DNA from: Pinus tabuliformis
Lineage: Eukaryota > Streptophyta > Pinopsida > Pinales > Pinaceae
DNA: 64,000 bases
Reading direction: 5' to 3'
Assembly: GCA_031772625.1 (NCBI GenBank)
Contig: CM062814.1
Coordinates: 363,107,750-363,171,749 of the forward strand
Below are positions 31,582 through 45,199 of the stretch, in pieces. Position 1 is the stretch's first letter, and the number at the start of each line of letters is the position of its first letter. A program made the position numbers and the translations under genes. The notes under the pieces were generated by a model, which searched no databases, was not told the DNA's origin, and was given only the letters and a program-made list of their open reading frames with translations.

Positions 31582-34309
31582 CTATAGAGAAACAATCACC
31601 AATATTAGCGATAAACAAACAATTCTGAGCTGCAAATGCAATAAAATATAAAGTGTAGAAAATTCAATTACACAATTTCAAAGGTAGTCACCCTAGTTTT
31701 GAATACCACCCTCCAATTAGCTAAATAGAACTTGCAGCATGCCTTTAGCACCTTTGACTACCTGTTGACAACATGGTTGTGCCTAGATACTTGTTATTTT
31801 ATTTTCCAAGTTATGTTTGTTTTGGTAGTAAAAAAAAAGAAAAAGAAAACACAGAGACTTTAGCCTATTCTTTTAACTGCACGATAAGATTTGGGTGACA
31901 TAGTAATCATCCTTGGTTAGATAAGGGGGTGTGTTATAGTGTTTCCACACACTCCATAATAAAACATTTATAGGATATGTAATAGCTTGCAATTAATCTA
32001 TTTTTCAGACATCTGCAGTGTTGCATCAGCTCTGGAATTCATAGCTCCATTGCTTCTAATATCTTAATTTTAACATCATACTCTAGCTAGATTTCTCTTT
32101 TATTTTGCCTGTCATTTTGTGTCTAAAGATTATGTTAGAGTATAGTTAGTTATATTTATGCTTTCCTGGTTTAATATTTTTCATTATGTCAATGTCATCA
32201 TAATTCAGCCCCATTGGAATCTAGAGGATCACCAGAATTTTGAAATTGCTAACAAATCTTGTGAGGTCTCCCTATGTTGGGATTCCACAAGCCTTTATAT
32301 TTTTTTGATTTTCTTCTCTCTTCAGTTTAATCTTAGCTCTAAATTGTGAAATATGTTATCTGGTTTTCTCCTATTTGCAGTCCCTTTCCCCTAGTTGGAC
32401 TTTGAATTATGTCAATCATATAGCAGAAAATTGATTTGTATAACTCAACAATGTATACAATTAAGGCGATTTCTGACTTGAAGCATTTAGAAGACATTTC
32501 TAATTTAGAGGCTCTTCCTGGTCACAAATTCCTCCTCCACTTGATTTTTGGGATGGCTCTAGCATCAAATCCTTGGGTGGTGTCCTTTGCAATGCAAAGG
32601 AAGCACATTTGTATAGCCATGAAAGGTAACAAAAACCAGAACTCCATTTATATGAAATTTCATAAAAAAAATTTCAAATATATTCCTAAGTTTTCTTATT
32701 TTACTAAGCATCTAGAAAATTTCAAAATAGACATTTGAAAATTTCCAGGGTGATAAATGTATCTAACTCTTTTGTGTATGGCACAACCTATGATATGAAG
32801 GGAAATATCTTCATGTGTGACATGGGCAGGGCTACTAAACGGTTGTTTACCTAGATGTGCTAGCTTACATTTGTGGTATGTAGTTGGGAGCTAAATTAGG
32901 GTGCAAGCTATCACACACATAATTGCAAATTTGTCATATTATGACAATAGAAAGCCTATTAGTTAGAGCAGCAAGTAAGGAATCTGAAATGAGCTTAGTG
33001 TCCTAACCGCTGGACTTGCTTCTCTGACTTGGTCAATCTATGCATTTGAGATTTTGTAATTTTGCAATAATAATATGTTCCCTAATTGTAAATTGCTTGC
33101 GATTGATTACAAAATCATTTGTCTAATTTTGGAGAGATCTACATGAGAAAGTAAATCTCACTAGAAACCTTAGTCTCCCATGACTTTTGTTTTCCTTTGA
33201 ACTCTACCTTTGGGCATTGTCTAATGACAATGCCTAGTGTTATTGTGCATCTTAGTTATTCCAATGTGTAAAAATCTAAAAAATCACCAGTGGATTCAAT
33301 GCGATACCATGGGTACAAAATTTTCACATTAGGTTGCCACAATTTAAGATAGGTCAGGAAAGTCACTTTTGATTGCACATTAGCATATACAACAAATAAT
33401 TTCAAGCTTCTTGTTGGCCCTTGAATGTATATTGTAACATTGAATGGAATAATTGTTTTCTTTTGATATTAGGCTACTATTTTCAGCCTGGTAACAAGAA
33501 AGTAACAGGGCAATAAGTTAAACTGAAATTGTGATGAGACTTGGTCTAATGAACATGTGAACTATATACTAAAATTTTACTTTTTATGTACTTTAGTATG
33601 CTTTTAAATTGATCCCTCACCCACTTCATTGTATTTTATTGTAGGACTTTGTCAACTTTGATCACACTCCACACACTTTTGTACCCTAGATATAGTAATG
33701 CAAATGAGTGCAAACTATGTATACAGTTCTGGCAATCTGCTTTCAAGCTTGCCTTCTTGTGAATTTTTTGTGTGAGTATCTCCTTTCATTGTTGATATTG
33801 TGCTTCTATACAAATTATATCTCTAAATATGTTAACTTTATTAGTAAAAAGATTGACTATGGAGTTTAGGAATGGTGTGCCATATTTCACTACCCTGTTT
33901 CTCTAACATGAAGGTCATCACTTGAGTTTCTCACCTTAAGGATGAGAATAAATGTCATAGCTTCCCAGTTTGTGTTCACTCTCATTCAAGCAAGATGAGT
34001 AATATAATTGTATTTTCAACTTATACCCTTCACATTCATGCAAAAGTGATTTCCCATGACAGTGTACCCATCCCAAGCTCGTTAAAGCAAATTCACTTAC
34101 AGAACACATCAACATTTGTATTTAACAATCGAAGAACATTCTATCCAAGTAAAACACATGACATGGAACACTGAGAATCAGTGCAAATATGCATTTCAAT
34201 ATTTCATTGATGGAAATTATGCAACACAATCATATTGTTTCTCACATATTTACTATCAAAAGATTTTCTATAAATACACTACAATTACATATCAACTACA
34301 AATTACATC
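31582..34309. other. Stretch without recognisable genes
   Basis: AT-rich sequence with scattered short open frames of no recognisable content. It could be intron of the minus-strand gene that the 31393-31581 exon came from, but nothing here proves it. Confidence 0.5.
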
Positions 34310-34437
34310 TGTTACATATATTTTTTCAGCTTCTAATTCTTCAACTTCCCTCTTGATCTCTTCCACTTCATTTTTCTGTTGATATGTTTTTTCTTCCACT
34401 CTCTTTAATCTTCAAAAACGTTGTGATGCATCCTTTA
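34310..34437 (-). pseudogene. Coiled-coil exon-like block
   Basis: On the minus strand a TGTTGCAG acceptor is followed by about 40 codons of heptad-like charged sequence: LKDASQRF, a TGA (probably from CGA), then RLKRVEEKTYQQKNEVEEIK and REVEELEAEKIY. A GT follows near 34310. It is too short to assign. It may share a transcript with 31393-31581. Confidence 0.35.
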
Positions 34438-35865
34438 ACCTGCAACACAACCTTATGGGGTGTTTAGTCTTCTGTAGCCTATCAGTCTACAACCTAATCT
34501 TGTGGTACAACATGGGGGCCTCCAAGTAACTAATCCATGTCTGCTTTTATGTATGCAACTTGATGGCCTAAAATCTAACATTGTGGTGTTTCCACAGGCT
34601 TATAACACCATCTTGCAGTTCCCATAACTTATTTTAATCGAATGGCCTGATACCGAACCCTTTGGAACTTGTAGAGGATAGAAACCTAATCTTGCCATTC
34701 TCAAGTGTAATCCCACAACTTCCTCAGATCTGGAATGAATCCTTAAGGGGAACAATATACACACAAAATGCTCAAAGAATGTACAATTTTTATTGCACAC
34801 ATATCTCTGTGCTACACAATCTTGTTACATCCTGTGTTACTGGAGTGCATATTTTGTCATGTGGTCCGAATGTGCCCAATTTCATCATGTGCATTGGCAG
34901 TTTTGCTCTTAAGCAATAAATTGTGTGAAGTTTAGCTAGGATCATAATTCCAATACGTCCACAAAAGGGTGTTTATATATATCATTATATGCTATAGATG
35001 ACATGGAATAGTTATTATTATTAGTGTTTTTCTTTCTTGAAGCATGTTGTGTATGGTCCTCTTTGGTTGAGATACAATGTTTGGAATCCAGGGACAGTTC
35101 AACCAGGTTTCACCTGAATATTTCATAATTTAGATGTTGTGTATCTATTAATATGACACATGTTATTCTTCAGGAATATGAAATAAATAATATGACATTC
35201 AGTTATCTTTTAAAGGTCCATTCTGAGTATTTTATTGTAAACTCTGCCATAAACTTTTAGAGTTTTAGGGCTTCTGCTAATCATTATGAGTATTTACATT
35301 GTGGTACAATAGATATTGAATGCATCCAATAATACTCATCTACATTTCTGTATGTATCTATAAAGTAAAATTGTATCAAATAGAAAATATTGATTATTTC
35401 CATTCATCAAAGTTTGCATCCCACTACAACCCAACTCTTAGTCAAAGAAGTAGATATTGTCACTTGCATTCTATTATGTAAGTGACCAGCGAAAATTTGA
35501 AAAAGACACATCATCAATCATATAACCACCCTTTTCTGATCTCCTTGGTCCTGGTCCACTATATTAAGAGGTCAAACACATGCAATATACATATGCTGAG
35601 ATGGACCACAAATAGTTTGTATGCATGTTCTCTTTTTAACTTTTGGAGTAGGCAGAGTGTTCTCTGTCACCTACATCTTCCCTTCACCACATTATACAAT
35701 TTTTGTTTCTTTGGTTTTTGGTAACGTTATCTTTATATGTTCCTAGAATTCTATTTTTTTTTCTGTTGAAGCAAAATAAGAACTGTAATCTATTTGACAT
35801 TTCTTAAGATTGATATTATTGCTTCTTCAAGGAATTTTACTTGTTATAACATGTTTCATTTACAG
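34438..35865. other. Stretch without recognisable genes
   Basis: No coding signal. The open frames at 34662-34919 and 35482-35724 have no recognisable motif. Confidence 0.5.
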
Positions 35866-38800
35866 GCTTTCGTAATCTCAGCCCTGAGGTTGATGAGGGA
35901 ATCTCTAAATGGATTTCTCATATGTGGCTAGAGTCAGAGGTCTTGGCAGGATCAAGCATCAATGTAGCTTCAACATCAACAGGATCTTCTTCTTCTTCAT
36001 CAAAAAAGGCAAATAGGTCTCAATTTGAAAAGAAACTTGGGGACTTCTTCATGCACCAGATTTCAGCAAACACATCACCAACATATGGAGAAGGTTTTAA
36101 ATTGGGTAATGTAGCTATAGTTCAATGTGGTCTAGAACCGAACATTGGATCATATTCATTTGACACGAAACTTTCCTCTATAAGTTCTGAGGAATGTAAA
36201 GATGGTGTAACTTAAAAGGAGATATGAATGGGATGTTAAATTGTCCTTCTCCCAATTTCTTCAAGAAAAACCTTAGAAAGTTGGTGGATTGCAAGAAAAG
36301 ACTCTTTATCAACCTTTTGAAAACAGTCACAATATTCACTCTCACACTAATTTTGATGACCAACAACAGAATTCTTGGAAAAGTCAGGATATTGAAAAAT
36401 TTCCTCCTGATGGTAGGGTATCTTCCCACTATATGACTTTTGATGGGAGGCAACAATATAACTCATTAGGGGACCAAGGTAAAGTCTGAATTTGACAAAA
36501 TCTTTCATATTGTTTCTAAGGAGCAGATTTGTTGAGGAAAATATGAATCAAAAGGATCTGAATAGAATAAGCATTTAGTAAATGCCAACAAAGGGCATGA
36601 TAAGAATGAAAATGACAATATCACACATTTAGAACTAGAGAAACTGAGTAGTGATTTGAAAAAAGTTGAGGATCAAACATATCATCGAAGAAATGAGGTA
36701 GGCAAAGACACAATCAAGTTTCTCCAGCATCAGGATCTAAACATTAATTCAAGCCAGAATGGTCAGATAATATAGCAATAAGGTTTTCACATGGGTAGAT
36801 TTACTAGGAATCCTAATGTAGATAATCAGGAGAGAAATTTAGAAAAGTATGAGAAAGTAATAGAAAGCAACTACCAGTTGAATTATAACAATGTTATTTG
36901 GGACTCTTGTGCCAAAAATAAATGTGTTGGGAACACTTTGGTCTGTCAGCAGGGCAATAGTTCAATAGGTTTAAATACATTTCCCAATCTGTGACAATTT
37001 TCAAAGATATACAATTGATATAAATAGGTCACAATACAATCAAAATGATTTCACAAGTGTTGGTCAGATAACAGGAAAGGGGAACTCTAATCAGAATGAA
37101 AAATTTAGAAGTGATTACACTAAGAAAAGTCCTCAAAGGGAAGATGATTTGCAATATTAAAGTAAAATGAATCACTGGGAGCTAAGTACAGGTGAAAGTT
37201 CTGGAAATGATATGCTAAGAATGCCCCCTAGGCACTTGCTCCAGCAAGCAGTAGGAATGGATTCAATGAACCAGTGGCATGCATAAAGTGTTAAACAAGA
37301 CTCATTTTACTTAGGTCCCAATGATTGAGTACTGGTTCTAGTGAAAGTTCTGGAAATGATATGCTGAGAATGCCCCCTAGGCACATGCTCCAGTAGGTAG
37401 TGGGAATGGCTTCAATGAACCAGTGGCATGTAGAAAGTGTTAAACAAGACTCATTTCTAAGAGGAATAGTGCAGATGGATTCTGAAGGGAAAAAGGATCC
37501 TAAACAAGCTGACTTTATGCGTTCAAAGGTGGTTAGGACAAGCTCATAAAACAATACTATGAATGCAGGAGAGGTATTAAATTTATTCAATTTATTTGGA
37601 CTTGAAAGACATATATAATCTATGAATATTGTGGATCCTTGTAAGAAGTTCATTTTCTCAGTATTGTGCATCCTTTTATCTCAATTGACAATACTTCGCA
37701 CTTAGATTGATATCATATGCTCGTTGTTTGTAGGCCTTTTGTAGTAAGAAGTTGTTTCTTTTGCAGGATGTTCTGAATTCAAATTTGAAAACAAATTAAG
37801 AGAACATATGGGAGAAGGACATCTGAGGGACTTTTCTATAGGTTATTCTTCTGAAAACTCATATGTATTTGACAGCCCCACAAACATATTTGGTTCAAAC
37901 AAACCATCATATTTATTAGGGCAAGGTTTCGGTTCATGTTTTGTTATTAAGTAATTTGTCTGTTTGTTGTTCCACCAACTTGTACAAGTTTTCTATATTA
38001 CAATACACTGAGATGTTCAATTTCTGCATATAAACTTTTTCTGTCTAGCCAAAATGTTCTTGACCTTCCAAGCAAGTCATATAATCCAAATGAAAGTGAC
38101 ACATTAAAGCACACTATATTTAATGAGCAGAATGCATCTGGTTACCCCAACGAATCTACTTCACCTTATGTTTCAGTTACTCATTTTGGTCATAACCAAT
38201 CATCAAGCCCTATCTCTCCTCAGGGTTTTGGACTTAGACTGGATCCACCAACCCAACTATTGCAAAGGATGCAAAATCAATCTTTATAAACAAGTGCATC
38301 TATGCAAACTGAAAATTTAATATTGGATAGGCAGATCCATCCATCAAAAGGAGAAAGTTCCCATAAGAGTGTATCTTTAGCAACTTATCAAGATTCTTTA
38401 TCAAAAGTATGTGATGTGATACCACAGCTGAAGGAAAAATCTTGCAAGTAACCACCTCAACAATGCCATTAAGTGTTCCCTCCATATCATCACTAACAAG
38501 TGTAAAAAAGAATGTTGTAAAGTTGGACAAACCACCATACTTCACAACCTACAATATTCATCTTTCAACTCAGATACAATATATTCAACACCCAAATGCC
38601 AATGGATAACTTATATCAATTCCTAAATCAACAGTTCCATGTGTGTCACCTAAAGATAGGCCAACCTGCAGAGTAACATGATCTCCACTCATCTACTTCA
38701 AGGATCACAAGATGTAGCTATCGCAGGGAAAATAATACCAAATTGCCATTCAACGATGTTGTCTACAGTTTCTTCTATAGATTCTATTATAGAAAGGGAA

Positions 38801-38920
38801 ACTAAGATGTAGGGCTCTCTCACCCCCTCAACTCGACCTTTTAGTCAAATCAATTAACAAAATTATTTACATGTTCAAGATGGGCTTGAGAAAATCCATC
38901 AGTTTATGCCTGTAATCATG
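35866..38920 (+). pseudogene. Ser/Gln-rich plant protein pseudogene (dentin-sialophosphoprotein-like)
   Basis: After a TTTACAG acceptor, 35866-36215 reads FRNLSPEVDEGISKWISHMW and a poly-Ser run (STGSSSSSSKK). Frameshifted pieces follow (LYQPFENSHNIHSHTNFDDQ, 36289-36489; 36791-36994). An apparent exon at about 37768-37938 ends CAAG|GT, and after CTAG the frame resumes at about 38050 (QNVLDLPSKSYNPNESD ... SSPISPQGFGLRLDPPTQLL). The QGFGLRL.PP motif recalls the plant proteins annotated as dentin sialophosphoprotein-related; this match is from memory. Protein-like sequence continues to about 38920. Many stops show it is dead. Confidence 0.45.
37192..37459 (+). repeat. In-gene tandem duplication, period about 149 bp
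   Basis: 37192-37310 and 37341-37459 share GTGAAAGTTCTGGAAATGAT, ATGCCCCCTAGGCAC, GAACCAGTGGCATG and GTGTTAAACAAGACTCATTT. In protein terms, ESSGNDMLRMPPRH and SMNQWH occur twice. It lies within the Ser/Gln-rich pseudogene. Confidence 0.9.
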
Positions 38921-39189
38921 TTATTTATTTAGGTTTCTCTTTGAGATGGCCCCACCATATCATCCACTACAATTTTAAGTTGGGGGTTGCTTAAAACTAA
39001 AACAATTATATGACCATCATTATTGCACACACATTTTCCATGCTCTATGGTACAGTACCCCATGTGATTATTAAATGAGCTAGAGTGGAGGAACCTTAGA
39101 GCTAGAATGTAGCTAGGGTTCTATAAGGGGTGTCAAACTACTGGCCACAACTTTCACTCTTTGTGCCATTATCAGAGAGGCCCATCATT
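38921..39189. other. Short stretch without recognisable features
   Basis: Nothing identified between the pseudogene and the LINE remnant. Confidence 0.5.
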
Positions 39190-40283
39190 TCTCTTTGAAA
39201 CTATTTTTTTGATTTGTTGGCTTTTGCAAGGCATTTGACTCTGTCATGTCTCATGAGAGAGGCCTTGTTTTAGAGGTGATACGATGTTAGATTCTATCAT
39301 GATACTATATGAGTCAGTGCTTGGTCATTTCTACACTATCCACATCTTCTTAGACTTCATTAGGAGTACCATAGAGGTCAAATAGGAATTCCCTCTCTCA
39401 CTAACTCTCTTTGCATTTTATATTGATGAGATGGGCTCCTTTCTTGGGAGCACATATAGGATGGTGTTGGTTGTCTTCTACCCAACATCTTGATCTCCTT
39501 GCTTTTAGTTTTCAGCAACATGATCCTCCTGGAACCTCACTTAAGGGGTTGTAGAGACAAATTGATGCCTTATCCGACTCTTGTGATCTTTTATAATTGA
39601 AAATTGAACTTAGTGAGACTAAGGTTATGATCTTTAGCATGTTTCAGCATGCTCTCTTCGACTACCATTTTTACGTTGGAGGGGATGGGATTGATATTAA
39701 TATAACCTACACATACATGGGGGTCAGATCTTAGAAGTCTAGCTTAGCTTAAGGCATGCTTTCTAACCCCAACTTAATAAGGAATATGGTTCTCTTGGCT
39801 AAATAGATAGTTCTCTAGGACATCTCTTTCAAGATGCACCTCTTTGGACATGATCATTAGAGCCATGACTTGTTATTGAAGGTCTGGGGACCTAGCTTGC
39901 TTTGGGTTGATTGGGATAGGATAGAGACATTCCAAATCCTTACATTACGATGCTTCATATGTTGCAAACATGCAAGTCCTCAAGCTATCATCTAGGTGGA
40001 GTTCAAGGTATTGCTTCAATAGACCCCTCCTTGGTGCAATTGTTATGGGTTCTTCTCAATTGCTTTAGTTACTGGCCATTTCTATCAATTGAATTTCCCT
40101 TTTTAAGACACCCTAGGTAAGCTCCTACTATCTAAATGAGACTTAACCTAGGAGATTAGAGAGGAATTCTACAAGATACATCAGAATCAATTGGATTTCC
40201 CTCCTTGAGGGCATTAGCTTTAATATTTCATTTTATTATTTTGAGTATTTTATGTAGCTAAGATTCTTCAAAAAAAAAAAATT
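39190..40283 (+). mobile_element. LINE (non-LTR) 3' end with poly(A) tail
   Basis: The plus strand shows a decayed non-LTR reverse transcriptase. FCKAFDSV is the RT block normally read as F-x-K-A-F-D-x-V. SLHFILMRW lies in the region of the L-F-x-x-Y-I-D-E-M block. LLAFSFQQHDPPGTSLKGL replaces the Y-A-D-D block and its follow-on. Then come IDALSDSCDL, LKIELSETKVMIF and YTYMGV. Stops and frameshifts are frequent. After about 500 bases of 3' sequence a run of A at 40271-40282 forms the expected poly(A) tail. The element is 5'-truncated, which is usual for LINEs. Confidence 0.7.
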
Positions 40284-41729
40284 AGTCCATCCATATCTAT
40301 TGTTGCATGTAATTGATGGATAGTATCTTCCTCTTTGAGTTCTGTTGGGGCTGATTCTATTGATATTATTATATGTGAGGATATACACTGTGATTCCATA
40401 CTCACTTTTGTAAGCATATGACAGAGAAAATTACGTTCAACTTCCTGTGCCTGAATTTCTCATCTTTTTTGCAGCATAATTCTCCATTACCAAGGCACAT
40501 GCATTGTTGTGGAGGTCCTCCTGTGCATTCACTTTCCTTGTTAGTGAAAATTTTGATATATTGTTACCTGCTATGAATTACTCATGCCTCAAAATCCTTT
40601 GAATAACGTAATATATGTGAAGAGGGAAATGCCCATGATAGTTATTGTTTCCAATGTATTCATACATCCCAAAAACAGTGCCAATTTTAAATTTCCACGT
40701 TGAATTTGTCTCTTAAGGAGCAACCACATGTCTAGGGTGAGACAACAAAGAAAACTCAAGAGTCCAAAATCTTAAATAGATTTACCAAAAGCATAAGCCT
40801 TATTCCCAAACTTAACCACAACAAACCTAGAATTGGAAAAGCTATATATTTTCCTGTAGCCTGATCTCAATGTCGTAGTACTGTTCACAGAGGGAAAGAG
40901 AACAAATGCTCCAGAGAATGTTGCGTGAAAGGAAATTCACAAGTTTGCTTGGTTCCTCCTAATGCAAAGAACACTTTTCCTTGAAAAGAAACCCCGGGAC
41001 ACAAACACTATAGACCCTCTGATGAATGCATTTCCTTTAAAATTCAAAGCATGAATACAATATTTGTGAAGGCCACAATGACTGGTCTTGGGAGAATTTA
41101 GCTCTAATTTGACAATCAAAGGCTTCACTTGGGATTTGATGATTCTTGGGAATTAAAGGTTGAGCTTGTGCAATTCCATTTGGTTGAATTCCAAACCCAA
41201 GCGATCAACAATGATGATATTCATAATCCCACCTGCATAAATTTTCACTAGCGTTGTGAATTGATTAACCCAGTGCCACTTTAAAACCAAAATATCTGAA
41301 CATACGAAGTGGATGAGGGGAATATGATTGCATGTTATGAATTGAAACATGCCTTACCACATTTGGTATAGGGAAGGCATGCAATGTTTGATATATACCT
41401 TCGATTTGCACCACTATTTATAAACACCATCAAAATACCTCCATGCCTTTAATTTATCAATCTCATAGTTTTTCAAATTTTATTGGTTGTTTGTCTTTAT
41501 AGGTTTGAAAATACCTCGATATCCATATCTGACATGATGAACTCATGATACCCAACTAATACATGATATTCATTATATCCACTTAGATATCTCCTCTTGC
41601 TAGCACAACAAAATTCCTATTCTATTTTCGAAACACTAGGGCAAAGAACACACATCTAGGATTCTACCACCTGATTCTACGCAAATACAAATTTGAGCCT
41701 TGAGGAAAATTTGGCTACAACATGTAACT
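40284..41729 (-). other. Unclassified stretch, weak minus-strand coding character
   Basis: Open minus-strand pieces at 40937-41128 and 41153-41350 can be read one after the other with a stop between them (YAGGIMNIIIVDRLGLEFNQ; HCGLHKYCIHALNFKGNAFI). I do not recognise them. Nothing ties them to the TM9SF pseudogene upstream on the same strand. Confidence 0.25.
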
Positions 41730-42625
41730 TCATTCAATCTTCAATGAAGCATAAATGGTCCATAAAAACTAGAAGCATGAGTAGAAACAAACTGTACTTA
41801 TCAATACAAAGAAAGCATATGAGATAATTGTCATGTAAGCCAAAGTACACAATACCAAAGACAAGGTCCGTAATCTCCATATTGGCAAAGAAGTAGAATG
41901 TAGCATACATGAATAGGTAAAGTGTAGATGAGCTTGAAGTTAGATAAGCTCTCCACCACTAGTGGTAGTCCTCACTACACAACTGAAAGTAGCAGAGGAC
42001 AATAGTGATCTCCGCACAAGTAACAATAAGGATAACAAACACAATGAACATAAACCCAAAAATGTAATAAAATTGATGCAGCCAAATAGATGTTTAGATG
42101 AAGAATAATTCAATGAAAACTGCACCAAAGGGTAATATGCCTCCAATGAGTACTAAGAAAACTAGCTGCATGTACCATGCCTTCTTTGGAATCTACCTAG
42201 GAATTTTATTTGTCTTAACATGATCTTCAATTACAAGTTTCTTGTAGCCAAAGTAACTATCAATAAAGACCAAAGACATATATCACAAACCATAAAAATA
42301 CCAAAGTAGCCATTATCCCAATTGGTATGACACCAAATGGCTCTTTACCCTAAATTAGTGCATTGAGGACAAAGAAAATTCCAAAAAACAATGCCAGGGA
42401 AGATGAATGCAGTCTTCAGCATGTTCATTTTCCATTATGTGCCCTTGAACATCTTATACATATGACTAGAAGAGTAACCAACAAACAAACCCGTGAATAC
42501 CCACAAGAGAACCATAGCTGTCATAAGTCCACCATGATGCGATGGTGAAAGAAATCCAAGCATGGAAAATATCATTGTCACAAGTGTCATCTAGTTTCTT
42601 CTTGGGCTTCATCCCATGTCTCCAA
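41730..42625 (-). pseudogene. Transmembrane 9 superfamily (EMP70/TMN) C-terminal pseudogene
   Basis: On the minus strand the frame begins with a shifted WDEAQEET, then MTLVTMIFSMLGFLSPSHHG, GLMTAMVLLWVFTGLFVGYS and MYKMFKGT. Broken middle frames follow (LKTAFIFPGIVF; GGILPFGAVF). 41940-42146 reads [20 protein letters not shown] in a shifted frame where the family has a hydrophobic pass. The C-terminus has SYAFFVLISTVCFYSCF and ends SLKIE then TGA, like the usual C-terminal S-x-K-[IVL]-[DE]. TM9SF proteins are Golgi/endosomal nine-pass membrane proteins. About 30 residues between EET and MTLV are missing, and the N-terminal lumenal domain is absent. No introns interrupt this part. Confidence 0.75.
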
Positions 42626-45199
42626 TTGATTGTAATTTGAGATTGTAAGATAATCCTCACTTAACTAAACTCCACATAAGTTCGGTTCCTGGATTGACAT
42701 GATCTATTGTTTCCCATTTAAGGTCTTGGTCAACCTTTTCATGCCTCAAAAAGGTTAGTCATTAATATCTTACCTAACCTTTTAATCTTTGCCATCAACT
42801 TCCTCTTGCAATGGGATTGTAGAGAGTTTCATCCACAAGTTTTCACCTTGTTATGACTGAGATAATAGGTCTATGTTATGTGTGCCCTCATTCTAACATT
42901 TATAAGTGAATCGACTTCTATTTGATCAAATCTACTCTAGCATGTGTTTTTTTGATCAATCTCCCAACTACCTTTGTCTAGTGTAACGTTTGACTCAAGT
43001 TTGACTTTGAAGGTAGATGCATAGCCTTCTTGAGGCACATTTAGGAATTTTAACATAATTATCCTTTTTGTAACCTTGTTCTATTCCCTTGTTTAACATG
43101 TGATACATCCATCTATCTCACAAAGTATTATGAAGGTAGGGGATATGTGAGGGATGTATGCCACATTCTCAAGAAAAGGCAACAAACTACCTTTAGTTTT
43201 ACACGCCAATAGAGAGATGTAATGGTTGCAAGTGCTACCATGGTGGTTACATATTGCTCAATACGATGATTTATTCAACTTTGGCATGAGACAGTTTGAT
43301 ATAGCACTACTTTATTCCTGTGCATTAGCATAGTGGTCCTATACATTAGTTTATGTTGTGTGTCAATAGTTCCATGTGCTGCAATAATACATTATGTGTT
43401 GGGTAACACATTAATGGACTACAACAGGTGTCTATGGAAACCATTTTAACACAAAAATCAGTGTACGACCATTACCTTGTGTTCCAATAGAACTCTTTTT
43501 ACTACCAGCGAGTGTTTATGCAGTGGTGAGGACATACATACACTCTGGTGCTAGAGCAACAATACAATAAAGGATCCAACAATCAATTAAGAGGCTCACA
43601 AACTATGCCAGAATGACAATGCTCCAACACAATGACAATTCTCTCACAGAACTAAGTTACATCACCAAAACATAATAAAAACATATAATAGTTATTAAGA
43701 TGTATGGTGTGTGAACCATTAAGGTTTCATGGGCAATGAGTACCACATTATCATCTTTAAGGCAGTGAGATCATGTAAAGAGTATACATGAAGCCTTTTT
43801 TAGGCATCAATTCATTTTCTTAATAGTTAATACCTGGTGGCCTAGATTTGTACCTCTTGTTCCATATCAATGTCAACGAGGTTTGTATATTGTTTAACCC
43901 AACAATACCTAACCTTATTACAATTTGAAATTCATGATTTTGTCTCTTTAATTAGAAAAATTCCTAAAAAGATACAACATTGAAGTTTGTACCTTATCTA
44001 GATAGTTAATGAAACATTCAGCAAAATGTGACTTAAAATGGGCATTGGGATGAGGTTTTAGAATCTTCTCCCAACCACTGATAGACTACTCAAATATACA
44101 ACTGTCACCCCCTAGTGAAAGAAGCCTATCCCAATGACTAGATCACTAAATAATCTAGGGATTCAACAGATCTTTTCCCACCTCAACTCTTCTTGCTTAG
44201 GATATTTAACTACAAGCTTGCTCAAGAATTCCATTGAAAGCTTTATTGGTATCGCTTATGGTTAAAATATTGACACTTCTGTCCCTTTATGTGGACAACA
44301 TGGTTCAACATAAGATGCATAAACTTATCAAAGAGTATAACCTAAATGGTTAGTTCTGATGGATGTATGCACAAAAGAATAGAGTACAAAATGGTGAGTT
44401 GTACTACTACATTTATGACACAGGAGGTCTTTTCAAGTACATTTGTTCTGCTATATTTTTCATACCTATTGCATTTATGGTGAGTTTTACTGCTCCCTCG
44501 CAATGACATTATTTTTTTGAATTGTACTTGACTTTCATTGATAATAACTTGGATTTATATATTAATTTTAACACCAAATTGACATCACAGTAAACATATG
44601 AATATCCCATTAAATATGACTTAAAGATGATTCAAAGAATCTCACCTTTAGCCTAAGCACGCGAAAAAGTAATTTATGAGGTGTGAAATTTTATTAGAGG
44701 CATTGTTTGTTTTTTTGTTTTGGTTAGAAAAGGGTTTTTTCTTGGTTTTATGTGACTTACAATTTATCATATGTAGCATGTTGACAAATGTAAAAGAATA
44801 ATGTGTGACATTGATCTTGCAGAAATTGATGTTGAATGAAAGGATACATAGTTTAACCAAGCTATAGTCTACTTTGTTAAAGGCAGAGGAACATCTTAAA
44901 AAGATTCCTAAAAATACACCATATACAGAGTTTGAACATAAGTACTATATCACTTTTTCTTTTGAAGATATGTTCATTTTTCTATCCAATATATCACAAC
45001 AAGAGAAATATTGATATTGTATAAATTGCTTGAGGACCTCATTAAGTTCGATTTTTCTGATGTCCTACTTGATTGATACCTTCTCACAACAAGAAGACTT
45101 TAAGTATGAATTAATATGTTCCTAAAACAAATAAATTCAAAGTTTATAGATATAAAAGATAAAAACAAATTTTAATGCCTTCGTTTGATTGTTAATTGA
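42626..45199. other. Stretch without recognisable genes
   Basis: No coding signal that I can support. It may be part of the interior of the CACTA element that ends at 47360. Confidence 0.45.

Noticed and set aside
41940..42146. Independent small membrane protein on the minus strand
   Set aside because: It falls inside the TM9SF pseudogene and is an out-of-frame reading of it.
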